Shown: in pieces, positions 44,743 to 55,864 of the stretch
Position numbering within the stretch: the first letter of the stretch is position 1
Layout: the number at the start of each line of letters is the position of its first letter
Source: Heloderma charlesbogerti
Taxonomy: Eukaryota > Chordata > Lepidosauria > Squamata > Helodermatidae
DNA: 64,000 nt
Direction: 5' to 3'
Assembly (NCBI GenBank): GCA_026122225.1
Contig: JANEZZ010002660.1
Span: 124,001-188,000 of the forward strand
The notes under the pieces: generated by a model
The model's database searches: none
The model's input: the letters and a program-made list of their open reading frames with translations, nothing else
Told to the model about the DNA's origin: nothing
Translations under genes and position numbers: made by a program

Positions 44743-45656
44743 CCCACAAGGGGAATCCAAGGAAAGTAGAGGTTACTGCTCCTTCTTTTTGTCACTGCTT
44801 ACCCAGTAAGATTGCTCAGGTGAACAGACAGAAACAGCAAGGGGGAAGAACCAGTCAGGGGATTGTGGGAATTCGCAGTGGGCTTCCTGCTGGGATGTGA
44901 GCCTTGACAAGTGCCTGATGATGTTGACCCCTGGCGCCGGTCCTGACTGGTACCCCATTCTGACAAGCAGGGCCGCCCTTAGGATAAATAGCGTCCTGGT
45001 TAAGGAGGACCTGTGCTCCCCACCCCATCAGTTTTGTAGTATCGCCGAGTTGTGCGTCTTGTGCACAACTGCAAAACCTAGGAAAGTAAAGCCGTGTTCT
45101 GCTGGTTTTTAACTACAACAAATAACATCTAACTGGAAATTGAAAAAAAAAGCATACTTCAATGTTAATTGATGGAAGTTCATTTTCATAGTTAGTACCT
45201 AAGCAGCCTGTGGAGCTTTGCAACACAGGTTAAGGACACTTGCTGCTTCTTGTTGTTGGCTGCCCTAGCTCACCACAAACAATCCCGTCAATAAACAATT
45301 AGCTACAGAGGTTAACTCGGTGCTCCTTCAGCTCAGCACCCGGGATGAGCACCCAGTTCACCCAACCTAAGGTTGGCCCTCCGGGCAAAGGCTCACTAGC
45401 CAATGGTGTTGTTATTCTCTCTTCCGATGGAACTTCCAGGGAGGTCAGAGGCGGCCTGGGAGAACTCTTGGTTTGCACATCCTGCCTCTTCCCATTTATT
45501 GTGCATTGTCTGAGGGCCTCCTCCAAAATCTCGCAGCAAGCAGCACCTCAGAAAGCTCTTAAATCCCAAGAACATTTTCATGGATGCTGCTACAGTTCTC
45601 AAGTCAGGTGGATAAAGCTGCAAGAGTGCTACTTCAGTGTCCCTTTTTCTTTTCAG

Positions 45657-45777
45657 ATGCAAACAACGTGGGGAAAAAGTCAAAGTGGAGGAAACCATCG
45701 GACGTGAAACCATATATCTAGCCAATAAAATCAAGAACATCGAGAATAGGAACATAAGTCATGACAATACGTTAAAG
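45657..45777 (+). CDS. VEGF-receptor-family exon (Ig5-like domain, central part)
   Basis: This is the third exon of the receptor gene, with acceptor ctttttcttttcag and donor gtaaag. Its first base completes the Glu codon left open at 33032; then 40 codons run from CKQRGEKVKVEE to ISHDNTLK and end in phase 0. A second GT lies 6 bases downstream, so the exon may instead end at 45783. From the EPC motif to the exon end there are about 46 residues, similar to the FLT1 stretch from its HPC motif to EGKNK as I recall it, and NKIKNI sits where FLT1 has NRIESI. Similarity is otherwise weak, so this is the least certain of the three exons. Phase compatibility and clean splice signals are the main support. 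The next exon, expected to carry the second Ig5 cysteine (YxC), was not found before the window ends. Confidence 0.66.
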
Positions 45778-45783
45778 GTAAAG

Positions 45784-46270
45784 GTACAGCATGGTGAATA
45801 TTGATCAGATGTGGTTTTCCTGGGTTCACTCAGAGTCCTCCTTTCTTGATTTTTCCCAGGCACTAATTTCCTTCTGCCACCAAATCTTTGACATTTTTTG
45901 AATTTTTCCTCCCTGGGATCATTTTCAAATCTCCTCTGTTTATTGGAATGCTCGGCTCTGGTAATGATGTCACTTATCCCACTTAAAAAAAAAAAAAAAA
46001 GGTCTCAAAAAATGCACAACTCACTCAAAAATTCTTTTGGTCTCAAGCCTGAGAAAGTGCAAGGAGCGATCCAGCCATGAGAATTCTTGCAAAGGGCATA
46101 CAGCTAATGAGTTCTCTTATCTCATCTGAATGCTCAGCTGTCTTCACAGAGACTTTTCATCCCTCACTGCACCATTCCAGCCATACTAAGTTCCATCTCA
46201 TTTTCTCCAGTTTTGGGAAATTCCCTTTTTAGGTGAGGGAAGAAGAATGCAGCCAGGTTTTCAAGAATCC
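45784..46270. other. Intronic sequence after the third exon
   Basis: No repeat or exon recognised apart from an A-run at about 45985-46001. Confidence 0.4.
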
Positions 46271-46274
46271 TGTA

Positions 46275-46307
46275 TTCTCTCTCTCTCTCTCTCTCTCCCC
46301 CCCCCCC

Positions 46308-46345
<38 letters not shown>

Positions 46346-46347
46346 CT
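46275..46347. repeat. (CT)n-C-(CT)n-(CA)n compound simple repeat
   Basis: CT run, a C tract, a second CT run, then CA units. Confidence 0.95.
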
Positions 46348-46847
46348 ATCTATCCATGGTCTTTGTCTGTAGTCACGCAGAAGAGTTTGGGTCTGACACT
46401 GAACTTTCAATTCCTCTCTGTCAAAACTCCCTCCATGACTTGCCCCTGTAGGCAGAGAAAACTTCAGATTTAAAAGCACAGAGTATAAATTTTAAGAGTG
46501 TTGAAGGTGGTATGATGGTGCCATTATTTCCCATGGGAGGTCTTTGAAGCATGACAAAAACCTACAAAACCTGTTTCAGTAGTGATGACAGTTAGACTAT
46601 TGTGCATCCTACCTGCAACAATGTCCCACTCTCATCTCTCTGGGGGGAAAAAGCCCACTCTGCCTGTAGCCCTATTTTTATGTGTCTGTATGAATTCTTC
46701 TGGGTATTTGCTCAGCAGATGCTCTCCTGATATCTCCAACATCCAGTCAGCAGCAAATTTCACTTTTAGTTGCTTCAGCAACAAAGCAGTTCAGGTTTTT
46801 TTTTCCTTCCTGGTGATTGATTAGCTTGCAGTTTCAGGCAAATTGTT

Positions 46848-46912
46848 GATCTCCTCCTCCGCCTCCTCCTCCTCCTCCTCCTCCTCCTCCTCCTTCTTCT
46901 TCTTCTTCTTCA
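46848..46912. repeat. (CCT)n(CTT)n trinucleotide repeat
   Basis: Pure cctcctcct run turning into cttcttctt. The minus-strand frame through it is Lys/Glu-rich and not credible as a gene. Confidence 0.93.
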
Positions 46913-47249
46913 CTACCTCAGATCCCAGCCCACTGGACCTCTGCCTCTCCATGTATCTTCCTCCAAGAAGGGGAGCACTGTACTGAATGGAATCTTGCAG
47001 CCCATAATACCTCCATCCAAACACATTTTTTCTCCTTCCTACCCCATACAGTTGTGCTGCCAGCATACCCTGGTGTCTGTTCCACTTTCTTTCTTTGAAG
47101 TTCATCCAGACAACTGCTTCCCATCCGCCAAATTTGGCCCTGGGACTGTAAACCTGTATTTCACTGCTGCATCTACAGTAGCAAAGTGACCTTAGCCAAC
47201 AGGGAAGAGTTGCCTGGCTGTCAGCACTGCCAAAGAGATACCCTTCCAA

Positions 47250-49510
47250 GATCCCCTGTGTACGGCATCCCTAGGGAATGTTGCTAGTCTCCTCAAAAAT
47301 ATTTTTGGTCCCTCCCAAATTGTGGCTCTGATGTTTTGCCCAAGTAAGAACTTCCAGAATGTGACTCACATTTTTCCATTAGATTAAATTTTGCTGCAAC
47401 TCTCTGGTTTCTTTCTAGAAGGAAACAAATGGGCACAGGAATGGTTATTGCTTTCCTTGGCCATAGTGTCCTTCTGAAATGCTAGAATGCCACTTGCAGA
47501 CCAGTCCCTGTTATTTCCTTGGCATGTTATGCTATGCAAGGGAGAGAAAGCAACTGCCAGTTTGCAGGCTACGAGTTGGGCACCTACCTCTGCACTAGGA
47601 GTCTAGCACTGGATCCTATATATGATATATATATAATATAGAGATTGTTGACAGAACCATGTTACATATTATGTCAACAATGTGGGAAACAGCTTGGTTA
47701 TGCCTGTATAGAATAGTAAAGCGTCCCTCCATGACTTGCCGAGAAGGCAGAGAATGTGAACCATTTACGTTCCCCTTGCCATCATGAACCTCCATGAAAA
47801 AGGGAGCTGTATCAGATTCACTCTGAACAGAGGAGCTCCTTGAAAGATATGGGGAAGAAACTGCTGGCTGGCTGAGCTTTCACTTTCCTGTTGTTATCTC
47901 TTGTAGCTAATTGTCCTCGTGGTTGGGTGGCAGAGAAGCAGGGAAGATAAGCCTCAAGAGATAATACAAAGTCATGAGAGTTAACAAAATATGAAACTGA
48001 TGAAAATTCAGCTCTGTTGTATTTCATGCAATTGAAACTATATTTTGTTTCTCTTGAATCACTTAGCCATCTGAACATTTAGTGATATCATTTACTGATA
48101 AATGGCTATGGACAGATTTCAGGATTTCTTACTGCTTCTCCATGTGAACTGTTGCGCAATGGACAATTTAACATGTAAGCACAGGCATGTTAAATAGAAT
48201 TTAAATATAGAAAAGGCATGTTTCTTTCTGCACAGTACAAATTTCCCCACAAGAAATTTCACATACTTGGACAAAAAACAGAACTCCAGGTACACATTCA
48301 GAAATTACAGGCAAGATTAAGACACAAGTCACATGGAAGCTGCCCTAATTTGTGAATGTTTCTGCTACAGTTTAGTTTTTAACGCTGTTGTACTTTTCCC
48401 CAATTCTTTCGCAAGTCATATATTTGGTGGATTAATGGGTTAGGTCTTCTTTCAGTAAACTATAATGTAAAGTATGTGTAAATTGTACCATTTTACAATG
48501 TAGGTTTTCATCTCATTCCTAGCTTGCTAGCTTAAAAATGTCATTTTTGATAACTGTATCTCTTGATTAAGATTAATAAACCTAAATTATCCGAGGCTTG
48601 AGTTTCAGAAATCCCGCTGCCAAGTCCCATTAGTGAAAGCTCTCCTCCACAAATGCTCTAATGAAGTCTGTGGGTATCTGCATTAAGCAAAGCTTTTAGA
48701 TAATAGAATATAATTTTATAAACAACACACTGATGAAAATCTTATAGCCTCCAGTCTTTCCCCCTTTTTATCAGTGCTAATTCCCACCAGAAATAGAACA
48801 GCCAGGAAGCAAGACCAATCCATTTCCCACCCTATCCTAGCAAGTAATTTTATTGGTGTTTGGCTAGCCAGTTAAAACAATAAAAACGTCAGCGACACTG
48901 ACTTGCCCGGCTTAAATTGACTGTGTTATGATGCTGGCGTGAGCTCAGGCTGGATAATCTTTCCTTATGTGCCTTGAGTCTCTTCTATTGTAGCAAGAAA
49001 CTTGCATCACGGAGCTTACCCGAGAGAGGAATTTCCGCAGCCTCCAGCGTATCGCTTGCATTGTCCTGTCTCCTTGCATTTCAGCGATCGAGCAAAAATG
49101 GCTCTTAAGGAATGTGTTGCTTGCTGGCAGCCAAAGCACACAATGCTTATCGGCCCAGTTCAGATGCATGCCAAGATCCTGTTCTGGCAGTGGTAGAGCA
49201 GACTGGACACTTTCCTCCCTGCCATGCTCCTAACGTTTCCATTTACTGTATTGAAACAGCCTTTTCATCCCAAGTGAGACTCCTCAGTGCAGCTAACGAT
49301 CATATGAATCGGCTGACAATGACATCAAGCTACGTTAATTTTAATTCTTTCTAAAGGACTTTGCAGTTACAGGACTTTGGAATAGGCCTCTATTGTTATT
49401 TTTCATCTGGAAGTGGGTAATTTCATTTGCATGCCTGACCTGAAGCCATCCTCGGAAATGGTAGGCATTTTTCAGGCTCCCTCTCCAGAACAGAACCCTT
49501 TCCCCATTGT
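47250..49510. other. Long intronic stretch largely free of recognisable transposons
   Basis: In about 2.3 kb I could name no SINE, LINE or MITE, unlike the rest of the window. No exon was supported. It may contain conserved regulatory sequence, but the sequence alone does not show this. Confidence 0.4.
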
Positions 49511-49518
49511 CACTTCGT

Positions 49519-49566
49519 AGGCAAAGGAAGTACTATCCCAGGTGGCAAAGGAAGTACTATCCCAGG
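49519..49566. repeat. 24-bp direct tandem duplication
   Basis: ggcaaaggaagtactatccc occurs twice in succession. Confidence 0.9.
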
Positions 49567-49717
49567 CTGAGGGGCAGACGCTGGAGGGAGTCTTTACTGC
49601 CCTAGGTGCATGCAGTCAGCCTGAGGTAACCGAGAGCCACCAAAGTGGCGGGAGGAGCCTGGGTCCATTTTGGTCTGGTAAATGCACAAATCCTCGGACA
49701 CCAGCACTATCTAATGT

Positions 49718-49942
49718 TAGGAACATGAGAAACATAGGAAGACGCCTTATGTACCAGGTTGGACTATTTGCCCATCAAGACCAGTATGGTCTACTTCGAC
49801 TGGCAGCAGCACATTTTCAGGCAGAGAAGAGTCTCTCTGCTACCTGCTACCAGATCCTTTCCCCTGGAGGGACCAGGGAGAGAACCTGGGACCACTAGCA
49901 TGCAAAGCATGAGCTCTACCACTGAGCTAGGATCCGTCCCCC
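49718..49942 (-). mobile_element. Family A SINE
   Basis: acataggaagacgccttatg, ggcagcagcacattttcagg and gcatgcaaagcatgagctct, ending at gagctagga. Confidence 0.78.
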
Positions 49943-49949
49943 AGGGTGA

Positions 49950-51030
49950 CACACACCCCATTTTTCCAAGCAGTGACAACCTCAGAGGTGCAAGCGTTTA
50001 CCCAGGGCCAGGGTTCCTCAGAATGGAGTATTGGAAACTGATGGTGTTTCTGTGATATAGGGTTTATTTACACAGATGAGCACAGATGAGGATTCACAGC
50101 CACAACAGATTTCTGCTCCTTCTGCTCCCCCATTAAGTTTCTAGGAGTCGCGCATGCACCCAAAAGATGCTTCCACAGCTCTAGCTCTGCTCTCTCACTT
50201 GCAGCTGGATCTTGTCTGAGCCTCTCCCACCTGCAGCCAATCCAAGTTGCTCCCTTTGTTCTCTCAGACCTCTGCATTAGCACATTCCTTAGGGAAGGGG
50301 GTGGGAGAGAAAGGGAAGCTCCCTCCCAGAACAGTCCATGGCTACTTCCTTGTCATCTAACAGGCCAGGGATGGAGGGTGAGCAGGCTAACCTCCAGAAC
50401 AAAGGGGAGGTACCCTTTGCCAGAACTATACATTGACAGAAAACCCATTCACTGAAAGCTTAAGGTCAAGAACCACGTAAGTTGGAAGGAATCCCATGTG
50501 AACATCCAGACCGACCGACCCCCAAACTTACAGCACTAACATAAATTGTGACATTGACCCTTACCGTAGGTGCCCAAATGTGCAGAGACACAAACCGCAC
50601 GCTTCTTCACCCTTGACAAAAAGGGTTTGCGTAACTCAGCCTTCCACGCATGCAGGCCTCCATGTAGAGTGCCCACATCACAAACAGATTTATTGATTGA
50701 TTAGTGGTGTTTCTGTGCCAAATTTCAGGGCAAAGGTCTCCCAGGATGGGTCACCTATATAGTTAAAAGCATAAATGCTAAAATAATCTCATTACTATTT
50801 TAAAAAAACTAAGCCAGCAATCTACAACACTGTACAGCCCAGCACAGTGCATCAAACACAACAGATTAAAATATTTTAAACAGAAAAACACCATGGCAAC
50901 CACTCAGCCTTGCCAGGTTCAGATGTCACGAAAGCTTCAGTGATTACCTGCTGCAGCTTGAATACTCACAATGGCCACCAGCACATCCCACAACCCACCG
51001 TGGCTTAAATAATGTTTAAGCCTATTTGGG
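49950..51030. other. Intronic sequence, no element recognised
   Basis: About 50690-50900 has a weak resemblance to degraded LINE tails (ggcaaaggtctcccaggatg), but this is not supported further. Confidence 0.35.
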
Positions 51031-51031
51031 G

Positions 51032-51138
51032 GATAGGGCTCAGCACCTCAGAGAGCTCCTTTAGAGTTCCAGCTGGTTCTGACTGAAACCCAGAATGGAA
51101 CCACAGCCCCACTGAAAGCAGAGCCACCAGCCTCTCCT
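51032..51138. mobile_element. P3 MITE, right half
   Basis: gctcctttagagttccagct, ggttctgactgaaacccaga and gagccaccagcctct match the right arm of the family; the left arm is missing. Confidence 0.7.
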
Positions 51139-51139
51139 G

Positions 51140-52810
51140 CCCTCGCTCACCTTGCAAGTTTGGCTGGTCCGGGGGCCGCCAAAGACATCGTGCTGCCTGA
51201 GTCAAAGGACACAGTGGTGCCAGCATTGTCGTGGAGCCGGGCCTGGCAGGGTCAGAGCGCCTGGACGTCTTGGTCAGCAGGGACGACGATGTCATCTGCC
51301 ACCCCCCTCAGATGTCCCTGTCCCCTCTGGGCTTAGCTCAAGGCCTCACAGTAACTGGGGGAGAAATGATTTTCCGCAGCAACAGCACAGTGTTGTGGGG
51401 GGCTATCTAATCCAAGGTATTTTGCGGGTGGCTTGGTCTTGAATGGGCAATTAAGACACATTAGCTCTAAAAAAAAGAAACTCCTGGAGGAGAGTAAAAC
51501 TCCTAGAGCTGTGTGGTATGGATCCATATAGCTGCCTGCATTTTTGGCTTCTCCTTCGGAGCACAATTATGGCAACAGTCGCACAGTGAGCACTACACCA
51601 CCATGGCGCCACCCCTTCCCATGTAAAGAAGCTGATTGGGCTCCCTGCTGAATCTTATTTCGACACTAGCGATGGGACAGTGCCCAGCTGAGGTCAGCAG
51701 GCTCACTTAGTGGGCACAGGGCAAGCCGCATGGCTCACACAGCTCACCATCACTCCCTGCCCCTGGTAGCCCTCTCTCTCTCTCTCGCTCTCTCTCTGTC
51801 TAATGGTAGGGCCGGCCCTGGTGATGTCAGTACCCACTGTGGTCTAGTGCCTTGTATAGCAAGAACAAGGTGGGGAAGTAGGAAGAAACACAGGGGGTTA
51901 GCAATGGACAGTAGCAAAATTCTGTCACGGTAGTACAAGACTGCTGAACTCTGGAGTTTAATCGGTCACTTCGTCCTCATCTAGCCCTAAACGTACATGC
52001 AGTACGGAGTGGGGAGGGTGCTTTTCCTCCCATCCCAATCAATTCCCCATAGGCCACTTTTTGCTTAAAAGGGACCTTGAAAGCTAACAGCATCCTACAT
52101 GAGAGTGGGTGGGCTGGACTTAGGCTCAGGGAAAGCGCACTTTATGGTCCCTGACCCTAATCCTCTCCCTCCAAGATGCTAGAAAGGGTCCAAGCAAGCC
52201 AGTTCCCCTCTCCACTTTATCCTCCCCCAACCCCCAGCTGACACTCAGCTGCCCTCAATATTCAGCAACTCACTGGGGGCTATTAGCATGCACAGTCCTT
52301 GTAAGTCCTCGCAAACTCTTTTTTTTTAGCATATCTGGGGAGTCCTCTATATATTCAGAAACCTCCTACCGTGTCTGAGGATGGCCCTATTTTACTATAA
52401 TAAAAATAAGCACGGGAGCACAAATGGTGCTCACCAATTGGTGTGTACAAGACAGACTTGCAACAAAATATGTACATTTGCAGGGTTCCACTCCTTTGCA
52501 GGCTCCAGTCAGCCAGACAGGCCTCCTTTCAGGAGACTTCATTCCCCTCCCCCTCCAGGTTTTCCAGACTCTGCCGCCCCCCCACCCGCCCCGCTTTCAA
52601 TACAGTCAGCATTCATGCCCATTGAGCAAGCTCAATCCTTATCGGGCTGTTTTGGGGTCCCCCCATTCTTTAGAGTTTTTTCTCTAATTGTTTTTGTACT
52701 TCTGCAAAACCTGGGTTCCTGCAAGCCTACCGATACCTCGCTGTTGTGCGTGGAAGGTGTTGTCTTGGCTACCCAAGGATTCTCCACGCTCAGAGAATTA
52801 AGTTTGCTAT
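51140..52810. other. Intronic sequence, mostly unassigned
   Basis: Includes a short (CT)n at 51773-51798. The open frames at 52381-52896 run into a microsatellite and show no known domain. Confidence 0.4.
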
Positions 52811-52813
52811 TAG

Positions 52814-52837
52814 TGCGTGTGTGTGTGTGTGTGTGTG

Positions 52838-52895
<58 letters not shown>

Positions 52896-52896
52896 A
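52814..52896. repeat. (GT)n(AT)n compound microsatellite
   Basis: About 11 GT units then about 27 AT-rich units with one GT interruption; self-complementary and prone to length change. Confidence 0.95.
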
Positions 52897-52899
52897 TGA

Positions 52900-54230
52900 C
52901 AATGATAGCAAAGCTATTTCCAGTATGCAGGGCCCCTTTCTAATCATTAGAGAGCATGCTGTCTTCCCTGAAACTTGTGCCAGGTAGATACGGTGAATAA
53001 ATTGGGCTGCAAGAGCTTAATAGTGACTTAAAAAACCCCCACAGTGACTTCAAATTACATCTGCTCATTGCCACGTACTTGACAGATTTAGGGGCTAATT
53101 GAATGATGTTAGTGTAATTCTGCTAATTCTGTCTTCCACAACCTCCTCCATCAGGTCCCAGTCATCCTCCACCAGCCTAACAGTTTTCCACCCAGTTCCC
53201 CTCCTCCTCCTCCCCCACATTGACTTGCTGAGAGTAAGAGAGAAAATGGGGTGGGTGGAGGGTTGAGGCTGTGGATCTGAAAAGCCAGGAATCACACCAA
53301 ACCTGTCTATTTTTTCTGGCTCTGGTTTGCTTATTTGGAAGATCAGTTCAAAGTGTGCCCCTTCCACATTTGAACCTTTGCAGGATAATCTTGCAGGCCA
53401 GGTTCAAAGGCAATACAGCAATATCTGATGCACGCTTGATGGATGGAGCCAGCCTTCCGGGACAGATAGCCAAACCATACTGAGATGCATAGATATAGAT
53501 ATAGGGCTTCTTCACACAGAGCTTTTATCCTACTCTTGAGATGGGTTACTTATGGAAGTTTGCGGGTCCTTTAGATGACATCATCAACCTCCAGGGCGTC
53601 TCCCTCACTAAATGACCTTTATTCCAATTTTTAAAAGGTCGGAGGTAATGAGCTATGCAATTACTGCACTCAAGTTCCACTTGAGTTCCCTCTTGAAAAG
53701 AGGAAAACCTGCAATAAGAGGAGCTAGACCGTAGCACCATCTAGAGGCTGTATAATGAAACATATGAAAGACTCAGATAAGTGGGGAAAGGAGGGGGAAG
53801 GAAGCACATGTGAAGGGAGTCCGTTATGATCCTGCATTCAAAATGGAAGCAGAAAGCCCTGTTTTAAATGCAGGATTTTAGGCTGGTGTAGAGATGGTCC
53901 TAGATATAGATAAAAGGCAGGATTGTCTGCATTCTAGCACACAAGAAGCACATAAAAGATTTGCACCAAGGCATCTGAACTGACTAGTCTTGAGGCCAAG
54001 GTTGTTCATATACCTGCATGTACATCACATGTACATCCTCCACATTTGGCAGCTAGCAGGTGCTTGAGTCAACTGTGTTTGTGGCAATCTGAAATTTCTC
54101 CTTATCGTGTTATATCTGTAATATCCATTCACACATGCATGTCAACACGGCAGCAACCACAGTGGTCATCAGGTGATAAACCTGCATGTGTAAACCAGCC
54201 AAGAGTCTAGAATAAGGAAAGGTTCTGCTC
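52900..54230. other. Intronic sequence, no element recognised
   Basis: No exon-like frame and no named repeat. Confidence 0.4.
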
Positions 54231-54239
54231 TGCCTAGAG

Positions 54240-54354
54240 CAGCCTTGGACAACCTTGTGTCCTCCCGATGTGTTGGAATACATGTCCCACAATCCCTATA
54301 TGTCATAGATGTAGTCCAACATGTCTGGAGAGGGTATCAGGTTGGGGTAAGCTG
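54240..54354. mobile_element. P1 MITE with target duplication
   Basis: CAGCCTTGGACAACCTTGTG on the left and AGGTTGGGGTAAGCTG on the right. Flanks GCCTAGAG (54232-54239) and GCCTAAAG (54355-54362) are 7 of 8 identical, tying family P1 to hAT. Confidence 0.88.
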
Positions 54355-54584
54355 GCCTAAAGTATTAATAGGAACTACAAGTTTCTGCCCTGCAAATATT
54401 TTTTGGTGAGCCCAGAAATGTTATCTGAACTCATCCTGACACTTTGGATTTTGGATTCTGGGATCCGGTGGTTTCTGGGATCCAGAGTAGATTCTGGGAT
54501 CCAACCTAGGCTTCCAAAATAGAGTCCAGAGTAAGTGCTGCTAGTTTTGGGCATGTGGTGATGGGGAGTTCTTGCTACTTGTCC

Positions 54585-54660
54585 TCATGGCATGATATCA
54601 TACTGCCCATATACAAATCTGTAGTTTGACCCTACTTGGACTACTGTATACAGAAGTAAG
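54585..54660 (+). mobile_element. L3-like LINE fragment
   Basis: atcatactgcccatatacaa and gaccctacttggactactgt match the segment of the L3-like LINE at 9795-9845. Confidence 0.65.
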
Positions 54661-54867
54661 CAGAACTTAATCACTCAGCAGCACTTTCAAATAGCATCTC
54701 AAATACCAAGCCTTTGCATGTCTACTCAGAAGTAAGCATGAGGAGCATGTCTACTCAGAGGTAAGTAGGACTGAATCACTCAGCAGCAGTAGCATCCCAA
54801 ATACCAAGCCTCTGCCTGTCTACTCAGAAGTAAGCATGAGCAGCATATTTACTCAAAAGTAAGTGGG
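54650..54867. repeat. Short degenerate tandem array, unit ~80-100 bp
   Basis: Repeated blocks of tctactcagaagtaagca, aatcactcagcagca and caaataccaagcctctgc occur two to three times. One more block (gctgaatcactcagcagct) lies beyond the BovB at 58126, so BovB split the array. Confidence 0.75.
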
Positions 54868-55279
54868 ACCCTTCATGGATCACTGCCCCTTCATGGATCA
54901 CTGCCTTGTTGTGGCAAAGGGGCTTGCGTAACTCGGTGAAGCCATAAACTATGCCATGCAGGGCCACCCAAGACGGACAGGTCATGGCGGAGAGTTCTGA
55001 CAAAATGTGGTCCACTGGAGAAGGAAATGGCAACCCACTCCACTATTCTTGCCAAGAAAACCCCATGGAACGTATCACAAGGCTAAAAGAGATGACGCCG
55101 AAGATGAGCCCCTCAGGTTGGAAGGTGTCCAATATACTACTGGGGAAGAGCAGAGGGAATTTCCAAGTAGCGCCAGAAAGAGTGAAGCGGCTGGGCCAAA
55201 GCCGAAAGGACACTCAGCTGTGGATGTGTCTGGTGGTGAAAAGAAAGTCTGATGCTGTAAAGAACAATATTGTTTAGGA

Positions 55280-55864
55280 ACCTGGAATGTAAGATCAATG
55301 AATCAAGGTAAGCTGGAGGTGGTCAAACATGAGATGGCAAGATTGAACATCAACATCTTGGGAATCAGCGAACTAAAATGGACAAGCATGGGCGAATTTA
55401 ATTCAGGTGACCATTATATCTACTACTGTGGGCAAGAATCCCTTAGAAGAAATGGAGTAGCACTCATAGTCAACAAAAGGGTGGGAAAAGCAGTACTGGG
55501 GTACAATCTCAAAAACGATAGAATGACCTCAGTATGAATCCAAGGCAAACCATTCAACATCACAGTAATTCAAGTCTATGCCCCAACCACTGAGGCCGAA
55601 GAAGCTGAGGTTGATCGGTTCTATGAAGACCTGCTACAACACCTTCTAGACTAACACCAAAAAAAGATGTCCTCTTCATCATAGGGGATTGGAATGCTAA
55701 AGTAGGAAGTCAAGAAATCACCGGGATAACAGGCAGGCATGGCCTTGGCATAAAAAATGAAGCAGGACAAAGGCTAATAGAGTTTTGCCAAGAGAACACG
55801 CTGATCACAGCAAACACTCTTTTCCAACAGCACAAGAGGTGACTCTATACATGGACATCACCAG
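55280..55864 (+). pseudogene. BovB ORF2: endonuclease domain, broken
   Basis: Starts GTWNVRSMNQGKLEVVKHEM and keeps ISELKW (catalytic Glu region), VYAPTTEAEEAE, IIGDWNAKVG and, after a frame change, SPDGQYRNQIDYVL. An in-frame TGA lies at 55535-55537, a stop and frameshift near 55652-55657, and more stops near 55840-55910 before the frame returns with CGSDHELL. Confidence 0.9.

Larger units (their letters stand above)
33033..45656 (+). other. Intron of the VEGFR-family gene (~12.6 kb)
   Basis: This is the phase-2 intron between the second and third exons, from GTAAGT to TTTTCAG. It contains CR1, L3-like, L2-like, SINE and hAT-like insertions and no recognised host exon. Confidence 0.7.

Noticed and set aside
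46821..47249. 142-residue minus-strand frame with a Lys/Glu-rich tail.
   Set aside because: The tail is a translated CTT/CCT repeat; the remainder has no recognisable homology.
48236..48287. Exon-like stretch after tttctttctgcacag reading YKFPHKKFHILGQKTEL before a gt.
   Set aside because: Good splice signals, but the peptide matches no VEGFR region I know at this place and lacks the expected Ig5 TLV...YxC pattern.
51861..51890. Reading NKVGK, reminiscent of the SNKVG motif of VEGFR Ig5.
   Set aside because: No acceptor in phase, no preceding cysteine, and a stop follows immediately.
52381..52896. 171-residue plus-strand frame.
   Set aside because: Its end is a GT/AT microsatellite (poly Val-Cys then Tyr-Ile) and the rest shows no known domain or splice structure.
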